Assembly (NCBI GenBank): GCA_001414485.1
Contig: LLEY01000019.1
Span: 310,001-374,000 of the forward strand
Length of the DNA: 64,000 nucleotides
Source of the DNA: Calycina herbarum
Taxonomy: Eukaryota; Ascomycota; Leotiomycetes; Helotiales; Pezizellaceae
Direction of reading: 5' to 3'
The notes under the pieces were generated by a model, which was not told the origin of the DNA, did not search any database, and saw only the letters and a list, made by a program, of their open reading frames with translations. The translations under genes and the position numbers were made by a program. Below are positions 1 through 12,639 of this stretch, one piece after another. Each line of letters begins with the position of its first letter. Positions within the stretch are counted from its first letter, which is position 1.

Positions 1-1013
1 TTATATAAACTCCACACGACCATGCCTCTCTTAAGGTTCCTGTTAATTAGTAGTCTTCCCTCTTAAGAATCCTTAATTCAACTACACTTTTAGGGTAATA
101 TAATCACCATTTCGCAAATCCTTAAGTTCATGGCTTTTCTAAAACTTCGTCTTCTGTAATTCGACTATACAGAGTTTTTTCTCAGTCGGGCGCCTCTTAG
201 TAAGGACTATACAAATATGAACACTGTCCTTCAGTCACTTATACTTGGGGATCATGCTTATCTATGCTCTCGGACGCTTAAGGCTATAATCAGACGCTGT
301 CTAGATTTGCGTGTTCTGAAATACTCTATACCTCTCGATATAATTAACAAAACTTATGAGCCGCTTTATTCTTAGAGTAATTATATAGATCTTTCTTACG
401 ACATGTCCCCGGTCAGGCTCTTACTAACACTGGCTCCTCTATCTTTAACGCTTACTAGTCTATATTTATATAGGCGGAACCAGAGATAGTATACCTACGA
501 TAGATCTAGATTAGATCTCAGCATATTTGTTTCCCTTACCGAACTCGAAATCTTTTCGCTATGCCTTCTACCCTCTATATACCTTTCTAACCTCTGAGAC
601 GGAATATATAAACTCTTATCAAAATCTCTTAAGAATCTACGCGTAAGTTAAAAATTCTAAATTCAATTCTCTAGTACTATATCTAACTATTGATTATAAG
701 CGTCTAAGTGAATCTATAATTCTATATTAATATATAGTTAGATATAGATAAGATAGTAGACAAAATACTATAATAAGATACTCTAAGGCTCTATACGAAG
801 ATTATTCACACTCTTCTTCTTATAAGCGAAAATCTTCTATATATAAGTAATAGTATAAATAGCCTCGTCGATTATATAGACACTTTAGTTATAGGTCTCG
901 GTGTTAAAGAGGAGAAGAGAGACTAGTTTAGTAATATAAGCGAGTTACCTTCTAAGAACGTTGAAAAGAAAGAAAAAAATACTAAGTAGTTAGTACTCTA
1001 ACTTTAAATAATT
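1..1013. other. RIP-degraded DNA, element not identified
   Basis: No open frame, LTR or inverted repeat could be recognised. Base composition looks like the rest of the block (many TAG/TAA triplets, few TG and CA dinucleotides), so it is most likely an old transposon piece truncated by the window edge. CA is somewhat less depleted here than further right, so it may be a lightly mutated repeat or RIPped flanking DNA. Confidence 0.4.
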
Positions 1014-1451
1014 TATAACGAAACTCAAACGAACTAAACAAAGATGACTAAGTCTCGAAGGTTGGTATATAGGTAAGAAGTACAGATGCGCCGGGTTATT
1101 TACTTAGAAGTGAACTCGTTACTTGTATTAATAATATTAAATAAGATGATAAGATTGATAACTAAAGTTGAGTACGAAGCTCCTATCTAGTAGCAGACGT
1201 GCCAGTCTTATATAGAACTGTAGTCTTCTGTTTCAGTCGCTCTAGTCGCTCGCTCTGATCGCTTTAGTCGATAGGCGACTTAGGCGACTTAGGCGACTAA
1301 GTCACGTGATGCTTCCTACCAAAGGAAATCCATGGATTGCTTAGCTATTCTAAGGATCCCTCTTTTGCTTATAAGAGTTCTCGATAGTGCTTAACCTGTT
1401 AGAGCGCTGCCTGTTCTTCACTTATTACATACTTATACGTAATTCGTAACA
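1014..1451 (-). repeat. Gypsy-1 LTR, U3 type A
   Basis: On the plus strand it starts TATAACGAAAC and ends ATTCGTAACA (RIPped TG...CA ends). The first 215 bp (R-U5) match every other Gypsy-1 LTR. The U3 part is distinct, with a CGACTTAGG-type tandem run near 1272-1298 and a CACGTG site near 1303. The sequence after it (1452-1530) matches the 3' end of the Gypsy-1 interior, so this is a 3' LTR. Confidence 0.85.
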
Positions 1452-1538
1452 CTATCCTCTTCTTAGCCTAGCGTGTCCCTACGCTTAAGTACGACCTAAG
1501 AAATACCGTAAGAAGGCTATCGGCCTTCTCTTACTATA

Positions 1539-2126
1539 ATGTTTTTAATAACACTATCTATAAAAGATAAACTAAAGTAAAATCGTATTAATAACGCCCT
1601 CTATATCGATCGAGTAGGATCCGAAATATCGTCTTATACTCGCTGTCTTACTTCTACGTCCGGTTATCGCTATATATCTATTACCGGGGGTAAGAAATAT
1701 TCTAAGTATACTAGGAAGAGTAAAACTTATAATATTAAGAAGCAAAATCGAATCCTCTTAACTTTTAAATAGGAATCTCTTAACACATAGAAACGCCGTC
1801 TACGGGTCGAGGAGGAAACGGCCTATTAGGCCTAAGAAAAAGCCTTTTAGGCCTAGTAGGAAGCAATGTTAAAAGTTCTCCGTCTTCGAGCATAGTAACG
1901 TCTTCTTAATAAACGAGAATAATAAATACTTCGTCGAGGCCTTAATACTCTTTAAGAGCTAGATAAAGCTAAGGAGAAGGAGGAAAAGGAAAAAGAGGAG
2001 AAGGAAAGAAGAGAGGAGGCTGCTAAGCTAGCTGCCTACTCTACCCCTACCGCCTCCGACTCTACTTTCGACCTAGGTCTCGATCCTAGTTTCCTTAAGG
2101 TTTTCCTTATTAATTACCTAATATAG
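1539..2126 (+). pseudogene. Accessory ORF of Gypsy-1 copy a, antisense to pol
   Basis: A 196-codon frame on the strand opposite gag-pol, between the chromodomain and the 3' LTR. Reading through RIP-type stops it shows an N-terminal Cys-cluster region in which most Cys codons now read Tyr, then a charged coiled coil of Glu/Lys/Arg repeats (about codons 145-165), then an Asp/Leu-rich tail. The same layout and nearly the same length occur in the independent copy at 46398-46949 (184 codons), which argues that it was a real gene before RIP. Function unknown. A nucleic-acid-binding accessory protein is only an inference from the Cys cluster. Confidence 0.55.
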
Positions 2127-5100
2127 GTAACCTTAGGTTTTAATAGTAGAAGTCCTAAAGTTCCTCCGAGTACTAGTTGATATTTTTTCTTAGTTCCTAA
2201 GTATTCTCTAAGTATAGGTAATCTAACTATTTAATTAAATACTTAATCTTACCTCTAATAATCTTATAGTTAAGAATCTTTTTAACTTTATATTTAGTAT
2301 TTAGATTAACTAGTTAAATTTCTATAAATAGGGCTAGTAGTGCTCCTAGTAGTACTAGTTCGAGTAAGGATATATAGAATACTAGGTAGATGTTTATTAT
2401 CCTTAGTAGTGCTAATTTATAATTTAAAGGTCTCTTAACTTGTTTAATTTTAAATAGTCTAAGTTTTTTATAATCTAGTTTATTACTTAGTCTTTTTATA
2501 TTAATATTCTTTTATACTAAGTAGACTTTATCTCCCTCTTTTAGCGTTAGCTCCTAACTACGTTGTTTATTATAGTAGTATATATTTCTTTCTATTATAA
2601 ATTATAGGTCCTCTATAAGTTCTTTATATAGACTCTTAATTTTTAAGATGTAAATATAAGTAAGTTGATTATTAATAGTCGTAGATAGTAGTTCTTAATA
2701 TACTGTTAATTTATACTTAAAATTAGCATAGAATAGTATAATAAGTATTATTTCTATTACTAAACTGTTATAGGTAAACTATGTTAAAGATAGCAGTTCT
2801 ACCTAGTTGTCTTACTAGTAGTTTATATAATAATAAAGGTATGTTTTAATTACTTAATTTATTCTTTTATTTCCTCTATTTATTTAAGAGTAGAAAGCTA
2901 TAGAAATCTTTCTTTTTATACCTAATCGTTCTATAAGAGTAATCTAAAATTTTAAGGTAAAGAGCTTGTCTCTGTCTAAGAGTATCTCTTTAGATAGTCT
3001 ATGTCTTAAGACTACTTCTCTAAGGAATGTAAATGCTAATTCCTTAGCTATACTTAATTCTATATATACTATTAGAATTATATACTTCGTAAGTCGTTTT
3101 ATAATAACTAGGATCGTATTATATTTAACTCTTATTATTAGATCTTTAGATTTTAGTAACTTAATAATAAAATCTATAGATATTGATTTCTAAGGTATTC
3201 GTAGTATTAGAGTAGTGTTTATCTATCTATAAGGATTATAGTAGGAAGCCTTGTTCCTAGTATAGGTATTATATTCTGCTATTACTTCCTTAACTATTAT
3301 AGATAACTAATTAATATAGTAATATTATCTTATTCTCTAGAGAGTTCTACGAATTCCTTAGTAACTATAAGTAGGTATAGTATAGTATTCTTATATAAAC
3401 TCCTTTATATACAAGCTAGGAACTTATAATTTCCCTTTTATATATTAGTTATAACCCTTATATATATTTTAAATCTTATCTATTTAGATGTTATTTATTA
3501 CTACTATTTCGTATACTATAGGTACTAAGTCTCTATTCTTAAGGGTTTTTAAGATCGTAATCTTCTTATACTCCTTATTTCTCTTATATCTAGGTTTCTA
3601 GCTAAGAGTATTAGCCTAAGTATTTAACGTTCCTTTTATATATTAAATAATAATATTAAATCCTTCTAATATCTCTAACTATCTAGCTAAACGTCTTATT
3701 ATAAGTTCTTTAGTTATTATAAATATTTTAAGGTTCTTATAGTTAGATAAAACTATAACTAGGTATTTTACTAACTATAAATAAATCCTCTAGTATTCTA
3801 AAGCTAATACTATAGTAAGCAGTTTCTTATTAAAGATGCTATAGTTTTATTATACTAGGTTAAATATTTTAGAATAATATATAACAAGTATAAGTTTTCT
3901 CTTATTATTTAGCTATAAGTAAACTACACCTACTACTATATCTAAGACGTCTGTTTTAATTATACTAGGCTTATCTATATCGAAATCATATAGAATAGGT
4001 TTTTTTATAAACTTTACTTTAATTTTCTAAAAAGTATCCTCTATCTATTTATTCTATATAAATTTAATAGCTTTTTTAACTAGTTCTAATATTAGTTTAG
4101 TAATCTTTATATAGTCTCGAATAAATAGATAGTAAAAGTTTATAAATCTATAAAAGGACTATATATCTTTTATATTCTCTAGTAATTTCTAGTTTAAGAC
4201 GTCCTAGATCTTTACTAGATCTATTTCTATTTTCTCTAAGCTAAATACCTATCTTAAGAAAAGGGTTCGAGTTACTCTAAACTTGTATTTTAAGAGTTTT
4301 AACTAAGAGTTTACTCTTATAAGTTATTATAAAACTTCTTTAACATATTCCTTATATTCTTCTTCTTTTTCTAAGAAGATTAAGATATTATCTAGGTAAT
4401 ATATTACTATTACTCTTAGAAGATCTCTTAAAATATTATTATTTTATCTCTAATATATAGCTAGTATATTACAAAGTCTAAATAGTATAACTATATATTT
4501 ATAAAAGCCTAATAGTAAGGCAAATACTATCTTCTATTTATCTCTAACTTTTATTTATATAAGTTTATAAGCATTTTATTAATCTAATTTCGTAAATCAT
4601 ACTACCTTACCTAACTTATCCTACAAGTATTAACTAGGTAGTAGTAGATAAGCGTCCTTAACTATAGTATAATTTATTTCTTAGTAATCAACATATACTC
4701 TCCTATCTAGATCGTCTTTCTTCTTAATAATAAGTATATTTAAGGTAATTAGTAACTTAGACTTTCTAATATATCTCTTTTTAATACCTTCCTTTATATA
4801 ACTTTCTATCCTCTATAAGCTTTTCTAGTTATATAACCAAAGCTTCTACTTTAAGAGGTGATAATCCTCTTTTAATTTAATCTTATAATCCTATAAGCAA
4901 TGTTTTAGTAAGGCTTATAAGTCTTCTAGGTTTTTAAACAAAGTCTTAAATTCTCTATACTACATAGGTATTTCGTTATTAGCTGTCCTACTAACCTGTA
5001 GAGGACCTTAGGTAAGGTGTCCTAGTATCTTAGAAGAGGTGGCGCTAACCTTGTTCTAGTTTTAAAGTTATAATTATAAACCTATATAATTATATCAACT

Positions 5101-7098
5101 AAAGGTTATTATTCAAGCCTTTTAATTAATATCTAGATTATGTTCTCTAATCTATAGTATACTAAGTATTACTTCCTTACTTCCTATTTTAATAATATCG
5201 AATTATATATCTAAGTAGTATCCTTTAATAGTAATCTTTATTAGAATAGTTTATTAATTAATAATTCTATCTTAGTATATAACGTCTATTCTATTAACCA
5301 CTCCTAAGCAGTATAGCTTTATACCTTTAATTAGGACGTTTAGCTTCTTTTAAGCTACTAGGGAAAGAAAATTACCTATTACTCTAGAATTAATCAAGAC
5401 TCGGAGTTCCTTTCCTCTTATCTTCGTTATTATTATAAGTTGATTTTCTCTAAAAGTAGTACTTAGTTCTCTAATTATCAGTTAGTAGAGTTCTTTCTAT
5501 ACTAATTCCGTTTCTTAGTCTATATTATATTCGTTTATTTCCTAGTAGATTATACTAAATAATTTTCTACTTCTTAATTTCTAAAATATTACTCTAACTT
5601 TTTCAATTAAAGTAACTATAGTATACTAGCCTCCTATTTCTAGTATAGCTTCCTTATTATTAGGTAGCGTACCTAAAAAACTAGGTTTAGAGCGTCTTAT
5701 AAAGTCGTTAGAACCCTGCTATTACTATAAGCTAGTTTCCTCTTATAGATCTACAACTATCTAAATATATCCTATCTTAGACGTACTAGATAGTTTACTA
5801 GAAACTACTTATCTTAGTCTAGATTCTTTAAATTTAATAGTTTCCCTTCTAGTAATAGAGCTAATTATAGTTACTTAATCTATATTATTCCTTACTATCT
5901 TATAAGTAGTTAAGATAGTAGGATTAATTCCTTAAGTAGAGTATAGGCTCTAGAAATCAAGTTTCTAGTTTTCTATATATACCTATCTATTCCCTCTTTT
6001 AAAAGTTCTAATAAATACCTATATTTTGTCTTATTTAGGCTTATATATTCCTAGATCCACCTCTAATAAGTTAGATATTAATTCTAACAACTCTAACGAA
6101 CTTATTAATAGTAGTAATTTATATTCTATTTAAAAGAGCAATTTATAATCTATTTCCGACTATATATTATAATATTCTTTAAGTAATAGATCCTTATTAT
6201 TATTAGTATTCTATACCTTACTAACTTATAACTTAATTCCTTTATTTAGCTATAAGTATATAGCGCCTACTATTATATTTATAGCGTCTGTTTTAATTTA
6301 TATACTATAACCTCTAACCTCGAGTTCTTTATTTATAAGTTCGATTTTTTCTAGCAAAGCTACTTCTTTTTAGATAGTAGCGTTAGCTTATTTCCTTTTA
6401 GAGTCTTTCTTCTTACTACACTTATTTACTCTATAGCTAGAAAGACTATAGTTATAACATAAGTTCTACTTACGTCGACGATTTTACTCTTTCTAGAACA
6501 ATCCTCCTCTTTAGGAGTTTTCTTTCTTAGATTCCTTCTCTAAAACCTATAATTTCTAAGTAGTATCGATTTTTATAGAATCTCTATAATCTTTTCATCT
6601 ACTCTTTCTATATTAATAGCTATAACTTTCTTTCTTTTCTAGATTCCTTTTATAAATATAGTTATTAATCTTAATTATATTATTTATTAATTTATTTAAT
6701 ATATCTAGAAAATCCTCTTATATAAGTTTATCCTTTATATTATCTTTAAGCTTATAATAGAATTGTTTATATAATACTTTATTATTCTATCTTATTTATA
6801 TAGAGTACTATTAAAATTATAAGGTATATTTAATAGCTAAACCCTTTTACTTAAGCGTATATAAAGCTCTAACTACCTTCTTTTTTATATTAACATCCTT
6901 AAAAGCCTAGTTAATTCTATCTCTAAACCCTCGAATATTTCTAAACAAATCTCTTGTTTTCTTAGATATTTAAAGAGAGACTTTTCTTTTAGCTATTTTA
7001 TTTATCTAATAGTCTTCTAAGTATAGTTCTAACTAGTTATAAGCTGCCCCTTTAAGATAGGTAGACAACTATATAACCTAGTTAGTTTTATTTCTAAA

Positions 7099-7287
7099 CT
7101 AAGTATAATAAAAGTTTAAGTAGAGGGAAGCTTTTATTAAGAACTTAGCTAGTTTCTTAGGCGAGCTATTAAACGGCTTCGGAATCAGAAGTTTCACTTT
7201 CTCTCGAAGAGTAGTAACTAGTATAACTAGGGGGTCTATAGCTGGCTTTAGTAGAGTAGTTCTTAGAGTAGAAGAGGTTACTAACAT
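7099..7287 (-). pseudogene. Gag N-terminal remnant, Gypsy-1 copy a
   Basis: A 62-residue stop-free stretch directly downstream of the 5' LTR. It is homologous to the gag start of the complete copy at 40707 and to the minus-strand stretch 40037-40258; all share the segment reading TTLRE(K/E)VKLL. It is a fragment of a dead retrotransposon gene, not an independent protein. Confidence 0.65.
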
Positions 7288-7321
7288 AGTAGTAATCTTA
7301 CTTTTAAGTAAGTACTTAAAG

Positions 7322-7782
7322 TATAACGAAACTTAAATAAACTAAACAAAGATAACTAAGTCTTAAAGGTTAGTATATAATAAGAAGTATAAATACGCTA
7401 GGTTGTTTACTTAGAAGTAAACTCGTTACTTATATTAAAGATATTAAATAAGATAATAAGATTAATAACTAAAGTTAAGCACGAAGCTCCTATCTAATAG
7501 TAGACGTACTAGTCTTATATAGAACCTTCGTTTATATTTAGAGTTCTCCTTAGTAGGAGTCCCGAAAATAGAGTCCGACTCTATTTCTAGGGCTTCTTAA
7601 AACTAGACTCTATCACCTAACTACTCTAACCGAGTCATGTAATATAACTGTAATAAGATCCTTAGGATTGTATACTCTATTATATCTAATCCTTTCCTCC
7701 TTCTAGGGTTATAATAGTGCTTGTCCTATTAGGGCGTCGCCTGGACTTCACTTTGTCACGTGCTGGCACGTGATTCGTGACA
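7322..7782 (-). repeat. Gypsy-1 LTR, U3 type B
   Basis: The 5' LTR of copy a, 461 bp. It starts TATAACGAAAC and ends GATTCGTGACA on the plus strand. Its U3 carries the CCGACTCTATTTCTAG block also found in the LTRs at 14938, 25208 and 35377, and a double CACGTG near 7757-7772. It differs in U3 from its partner at 1014-1451. Confidence 0.85.
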
Positions 7783-8175
7783 CTAGGCTACTTACGGAGG
7801 CTAAGAGGAATTCTTAACTACTGTTCAGCCTATACTATAAGAAGCTATTTTATAAGGTCTACTATAAAACGAAGTTTTATACTAAGATCTATTCTCCTAG
7901 ATAGAGAAATCTCTCTCTCTTCTACTCTATAACTCTTTCTATCCTCTATTCTCTATTATTATATACTATTTTCTTATTCTACTCTAGTTTTTATACTAAT
8001 TTAGAATAAGAGCTGCTTCGGAAGTAAGGCTTCTCTTTAAACTATCTCTTATAAATTAGCGTTCTTTTATTTACACCCTCTATAGCCTAGAGCACCCCCT
8101 AGCGTTATTTACCTAAAACTGAGACTCTTTTAGAACCTAGCCTACGCGAGCTAGACTCCGCCTAACGTTAAGTAG
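7783..8175. other. Unassigned RIPped spacer
   Basis: About 390 bp between two Gypsy-1 units. I recognise no coding domain or repeat seen elsewhere in the window. It contains a CT-rich run (about 7900-7990). It may be part of an older element. Confidence 0.3.
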
Positions 8176-8200
8176 TAATAAATAAATAAATAAATAAATA
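8176..8200. repeat. (AATA)n microsatellite
   Basis: Six to seven tandem AATA units lie exactly where the Gypsy-1 fragment to the right begins. The complete copy has a single AATAAATA at the homologous place (near 46128), so this is probably a local expansion. Confidence 0.7.
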
Positions 8201-9579
8201 TACCTAGTATTCTATATATCTCTACTTAAACTAGTACTATAAGAAGCACTACTAGCCTTACTTGTAGAAATCTAACCTCTTAATCTAAATACTAAATATA
8301 AAGTTAAAAAGATTTTAGACTACTATATTATTAGAGATAAGATTAAGTACTTAATAAAATAAATAGATTACTTATATTTAGAAAATACCTAGGAGTTAAA
8401 AAGTAACCTTAACTAGTACCTAGTAGAACTTTAGGAATTCTACTAGTAAAACCTAGGTTTATCTACATCTCGTAGTTAGAAGAGAAAGCCTCTAAAAAGG
8501 CTAGATTAAGGCTTAGCTTAGAAGCGGTGTTTATAGAAGTAGATAGAGCTACTAGGTAGAGAACCTCCGCCTCTCTCTACTCTCTCTCTTCTTCTTTCTT
8601 TTCTTTCTCTCTCTCTTCTACTTTATTAAGCTATTAAAGGTTTAAGAGACTATAATATAATATATCTTACTCCTGCTTAGTAAGAAAGCGTTATTATTTC
8701 TATAATTAGAGGATCTTTTATATAGCTTCTTCTTAAACCTTATAAGCGGTCTTCTTCTCTTATTATAATCGTCGCTTCTAAGTATTAAGAGATTCCTACT
8801 CGAAGGTTAAGAGTATTCGGTTTTGTTCTTCGACGTTATAGAGCTTGTCTTTTCTAGTATATTTAGAGTACTTAGAACTACTAGCGACACTAAGGCAGCG
8901 ATAGCTAGTCTTTGCTTAAGTATATCGAGTATAGAGAATTATTTTATATATTAATTATTTAATTTAGAGAACGTTTAGAATTCTATATTATTTAAGTCTA
9001 TCTTTATAAATAGATATTAACGATATAATAGAAGAAAGAGAAGACTATCTACTTCTTAATAATATTTCTTAGGTTATACTTAAACGTAGGAACACGCTAG
9101 TCTAAGAAGAGGATAGTATTATAAATTATAGAATATAGTAAGTAGTCTAGACAACGCTCTAATAGGATAAGATATAATATCTAAGAAATAGAAGGTAATA
9201 TAAGAGAGAATTAGTAATATAAAAGATATTTAAGAGTTTTAGAATCTTACTATTATAAAACTATTAGAAGTTACGTACGGTTATATAACGTAATCGCCTA
9301 CATCGTCTATATCGCGTTAATCGTAAGCGATATAAGCGATATAAGCGATATAGACGATATACTTAGAAAACGAAGGTTCTATATAAGACTAGCACGTCTA
9401 CTATTAGATAGAAGCTTCGTACTTAACTTTAGTTATTAATCTTATTACTTTACTTTAATATCTTTAATATAAGTAACGAGTTTATCTCTAAGTAAATACT
9501 ATATAATAGTTATCTTCTTTACCTATATACTAACCGTTGAACTCGATATCTTTATAAGTTAGATACCGGTTTCGTTATA
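8201..9579 (+). mobile_element. Gypsy-1 3'-end fragment, plus strand
   Basis: Begins in the chromodomain (KYLIKW-like core near 8340-8370), continues through the antisense accessory region (a CT-rich strand near 8555-8625 encodes the Glu/Lys coiled coil on the minus strand) and ends with a 3' LTR at 9117-9579. The 5' part of the element is missing. All frames carry RIP-type stops. Confidence 0.75.
9117..9579 (+). repeat. Gypsy-1 LTR, U3 type D
   Basis: Starts TATTATAAATT and ends TTTCGTTATA. The U3 contains four GCGATAT-type tandem units at about 9326-9361, matching the LTRs at 47478-47941 and 58647-59110. R-U5 matches all Gypsy-1 LTRs. Confidence 0.8.
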
Positions 9580-9582
9580 CTT

Positions 9583-9803
9583 AAGACGTAGGATTCTTAG
9601 CTAGAAGGTAGGATTCTTAGCTAGGAGATAGGATTCTTAGCTAGAAGAGAGGATTCTTAGCTAGAATACTAGATACTTAGCTTAAGACGTAGGATTCTCG
9701 GCTAAGAGATAAGATTCTCTACTAGAAGAGAGGATTCTTAGCTAGAAGATAGAATTCTTAGCTAGGAGATAAGATTCTTAGCTAGGATACTAGATTCTTA
9801 ACA
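9583..9803. repeat. 20-bp minisatellite, about 11 units
   Basis: Tandem units of about 20 bp with the core GGATTCTTAGCTAGAA follow the 3' end of the LTR at once. Units differ mostly by transitions. The same unit reappears at 11998-12057. Confidence 0.85.
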
Positions 9804-11690
9804 ACGTTTATAAAGAATAATATAATAAAGAAAAATCTAATAATAAAAAATCTAATAATAAAAACAGTAATAAGCTTTCTATAAGATTCTTTTATATACT
9901 TAATATTTCTTTTAATTTTAATAATAATCGTCGAAGTACTACTCTAGCTATCTATAATAGTATATAATTAGATTATTTATAAGAAGAGAAGAGTTCTCTA
10001 AGTAGAAGAACTATTTAACTAAATTAATAAAGTATTAAGCTAAGACTCTAGAGTTAAGTATAAAGTATATATATAAGAGAAGTTATCTATTCGTTAATAT
10101 TACTATTTTATACTATCTTATAAAGGACCTCTATTATACTTTTCTATCTTTTCTCTAAAGAAGATATTCTTAGTAACTTCTTCTAAATACGTCTCTAATA
10201 GCGACTTTCGCTAGAGACTAGGCTTTCTATAATAGATGTAAATAAATAGCTTTTACTAGTATACTAGCTAGCTAAAAGATATAAGAATTAATCGACAGAC
10301 TAATTCACTATTCTACTACTTAATAGAAATCCCGGTGTAATACCGCCTACGTAATCTCCAGCTATATAACAGCTATTATACTTTTCCCGCCTTCTTCTTC
10401 TTAATCTTTCGCTTCCTAGCTTCTTTTAACTTTAGACAGTCGTCTTAGTCGTAGACGTTAGAGTCGTAGTAAAAGTATAAACTATAGTTAATTTAATACT
10501 TATAGTAAGCTTACTTCTCTTCGTTAGTTTAGGTCTAGGTCTTGTTTTTAATATCCTTCTTAGTCTAGACTACTTTTCTACTAATTCGAATAGTGTCGAG
10601 GTCTATAGAAGTAGATTCGTTAGTAGCGAGGACGACTGTAGATAGGTAGAGCGAGAGTACGAAGGTAGTAGATTTCTTAATATACGCTTTACTAAAGATA
10701 TATCGGTTAATATTATCCGCGACGCGGATTAGATTAGCGAGTATATTTAAATTAATCTAAGATAAATAAATAGAGTTCGAACGAACTTAGTCGCGAATCG
10801 TTAAATAGACAGCTAAGAGAAGTTATTATATATAGTTAAATTCTTAAGAGCTAGAGGCTATAGCTAAAGCTAGATAGTTAGATAAGAACTCTATTATTAG
10901 CTTACTATCTTACTTCTTATTCTAGATCTTAGCGAAGGCTTCTTCTTAACTAAACTTATTACTAAAGATATATTTTAGAAGGTCTAATATATCTTATATA
11001 GAGGTTAAACTAGGTCTAAAAGAGCTATTCTCTTCTATATAAGAGTTGATATAGTTTCTCGCTTTACTCTCTAGAGTACGAAGTATATAGCTTAGCTTAC
11101 TTTCTTCGGTTAGATACTAGTCGGTATTCACTCGAAGTTTAATATTAAGGTTAATAAAGTAAGTACGAAGATTATTAGTCTTCTTATAAGTACTTCCGCG
11201 AAAGCGTTAGAGGTTAGCGTAGTAGAGCGATCGTACGACTTATATTTATAGTAGAGGTTAAGCTTAAGCTTAAGTTTAAACAGCTTAGGCTTAGACAGTT
11301 TAAGCTTAAATAAGCTAGTCTTAGAGTAGTTTAATTTAGGCTGTTAAGTAGGTAAGCTAGGCTTGAAATTATTCGTTTTTTTATAAAGCGTCTACTTCGC
11401 GATACTACTCTCGCTTTACCGATTCGTTATAAATCTAGAAGAGACTAGCTAAGCTCGTAGTAAAGTCGTTGCTATATTGTTTAATAAACCTGCTTAAGTA
11501 TTTAAAGCTAGTATTATATACTACTTATAAGTTGTCGATACTAAATAAAACAGAGGTAGATATTATAGCGAGCTATTATAACAACAGTGTTATTAGCTAA
11601 ATAGTATAAGAGGAATATAATAACTTTGTCGATCGTATAAATATATAAATAGTAGATAATATATATAAAGGCTAGTTATATAACCGTGTA
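9804..11690 (-). pseudogene. Orphan gag-like gene of an unclassified retroelement
   Basis: The minus strand at about 10900-11420 reads as a decayed helical, Gln/Leu/Lys-rich protein whose stops are mostly TAG/TAA at Gln positions, resembling a retroelement Gag. No reverse transcriptase or zinc knuckle was found, so the family is unknown. The segment sits between two blocks of the same 20-bp minisatellite. Confidence 0.35.
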
Positions 11691-11997
11691 ACCCCGGGAC
11701 TCGGCAGACGAATCAGTCTTAGTACTAGGATACTAAGGCTGACTTATATTATATACGCTGCTATATATACTCTAGTACGCTCTATATACTCTATATAGCT
11801 ACTATAACTACTAGCTACTATAACTACTAGCTACTATAACTGCTATAGCTAACTACTTATATTATAGTATAGCTATTATACTTATTATATCTAGTATAAG
11901 ACTATTCTACTATTATCTAAAGGTTTTTCGTAATATACTATTTAAATAATAATAATTTATATATATATATTAGTATTTGAATAAAATTACGTACTTA
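11691..11997. repeat. LTR-like segment with short tandem repeats
   Basis: A promoter-like AT-rich stretch after the GTGTAACCCCGGG motif (about 11686). It has three tandem copies of a 16-bp unit with core CTACTATAACTACTAG (about 11796-11850). It could be the LTR or leader of the orphan gag element, but no matching partner copy is present in the window. Confidence 0.3.
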
Positions 11998-12057
11998 GTA
12001 GATTCTCGGCTAGAAGGTAGGATTCTTAGCTAGAAGATAGGATTTTCAGCTAGAAGG
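11998..12057. repeat. 20-bp minisatellite, second block
   Basis: Three units of the repeat seen at 9583-9803. The two blocks bracket 2.2 kb, which suggests that the array was split by an insertion between 9804 and 11997. Confidence 0.8.
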
Positions 12058-12059
12058 TG

Positions 12060-12220
12060 TTATAAACTATAACTAAAAGCAAAGGTATAAGAGTATATAT
12101 ATATAAATACGAGAATTTAACGCTATAGTTCTATCTACGAAGGTAACGCGGGTTATATATCTAGAGAAAAGAGATTACTAAGTAAGTATAAGCTATAAGA
12201 AGCTGAAATCTCGTACGAGC
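12060..12220 (+). repeat. Left outer inverted repeat of Tc1-like element
   Basis: Matches the reverse complement of 14420-14575 over almost its whole length, with mostly transition differences, as expected of RIP. Confidence 0.75.
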
Positions 12221-12639
12221 TATATAGTACTAGGTAATAAGTCTAAGCTATTTAAGCGAGCGGCGGGTTCCTCTACTATTACTATCTCTATAAAAGAGAG
12301 TGTATTATAAGTAATATATACTAGAATTAGATAAGAAGTTGTTATAAAGAACCTCTTAGGTCTAGTTTATATTATAAGCTATCTAACTTAAAAAAGTAAC
12401 TAAAAATAAGCCTAGTACTTTATATACTACCTATCCGCCGCGATATAGACCTCTATTCTAGAGGGTATACTCTTATAGAGACAGTTAAAGAAGCTTTTAT
12501 CTAAAGTATCCTAGGCTGCTTATAGAGCACTTTCAAGCCTTTGCCTTGAATACTCACTCTTAGAAGTGTCTATAGCTATATTAGAGAATATCTTAAAGAC
12601 TCTTACTTTAAGAATCTATTAAATATACTTGATCGGGTT

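Larger units (their letters stand above)
1014..7782 (-). mobile_element. Gypsy-1 chromovirus copy a, RIP-inactivated
   Basis: Ty3/Gypsy LTR retrotransposon read on the minus strand, bounded by LTRs at 1014-1451 (3') and 7322-7782 (5'). The order from the 5' LTR is gag, zinc knuckle (about 6440-6480), protease (about 5365-5385), reverse transcriptase (the YLDD position falls near 4390), RNase H, integrase, chromodomain (about 2230-2440). This is the chromovirus order. A plus-strand accessory ORF remnant lies at 1539-2126. The two LTRs have different U3 halves, and the flanking 5-mers (TAATT left, CTAGG right) do not match, so the unit is probably a recombinant of two insertions. All frames are broken by C-to-T type stops. 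Confidence 0.85.

Noticed and set aside
2966..3193. 75-residue plus-strand open frame
   Set aside because: It lies antisense to the Gypsy-1 copy a integrase and is leucine/isoleucine/serine-rich purely because of RIP composition. The homologous stretch in other copies is not conserved as a protein on this strand.
9583..9803. CRISPR-like array
   Set aside because: Units are contiguous 20-bp repeats without unique spacers, in a eukaryotic nuclear context. It is a minisatellite.
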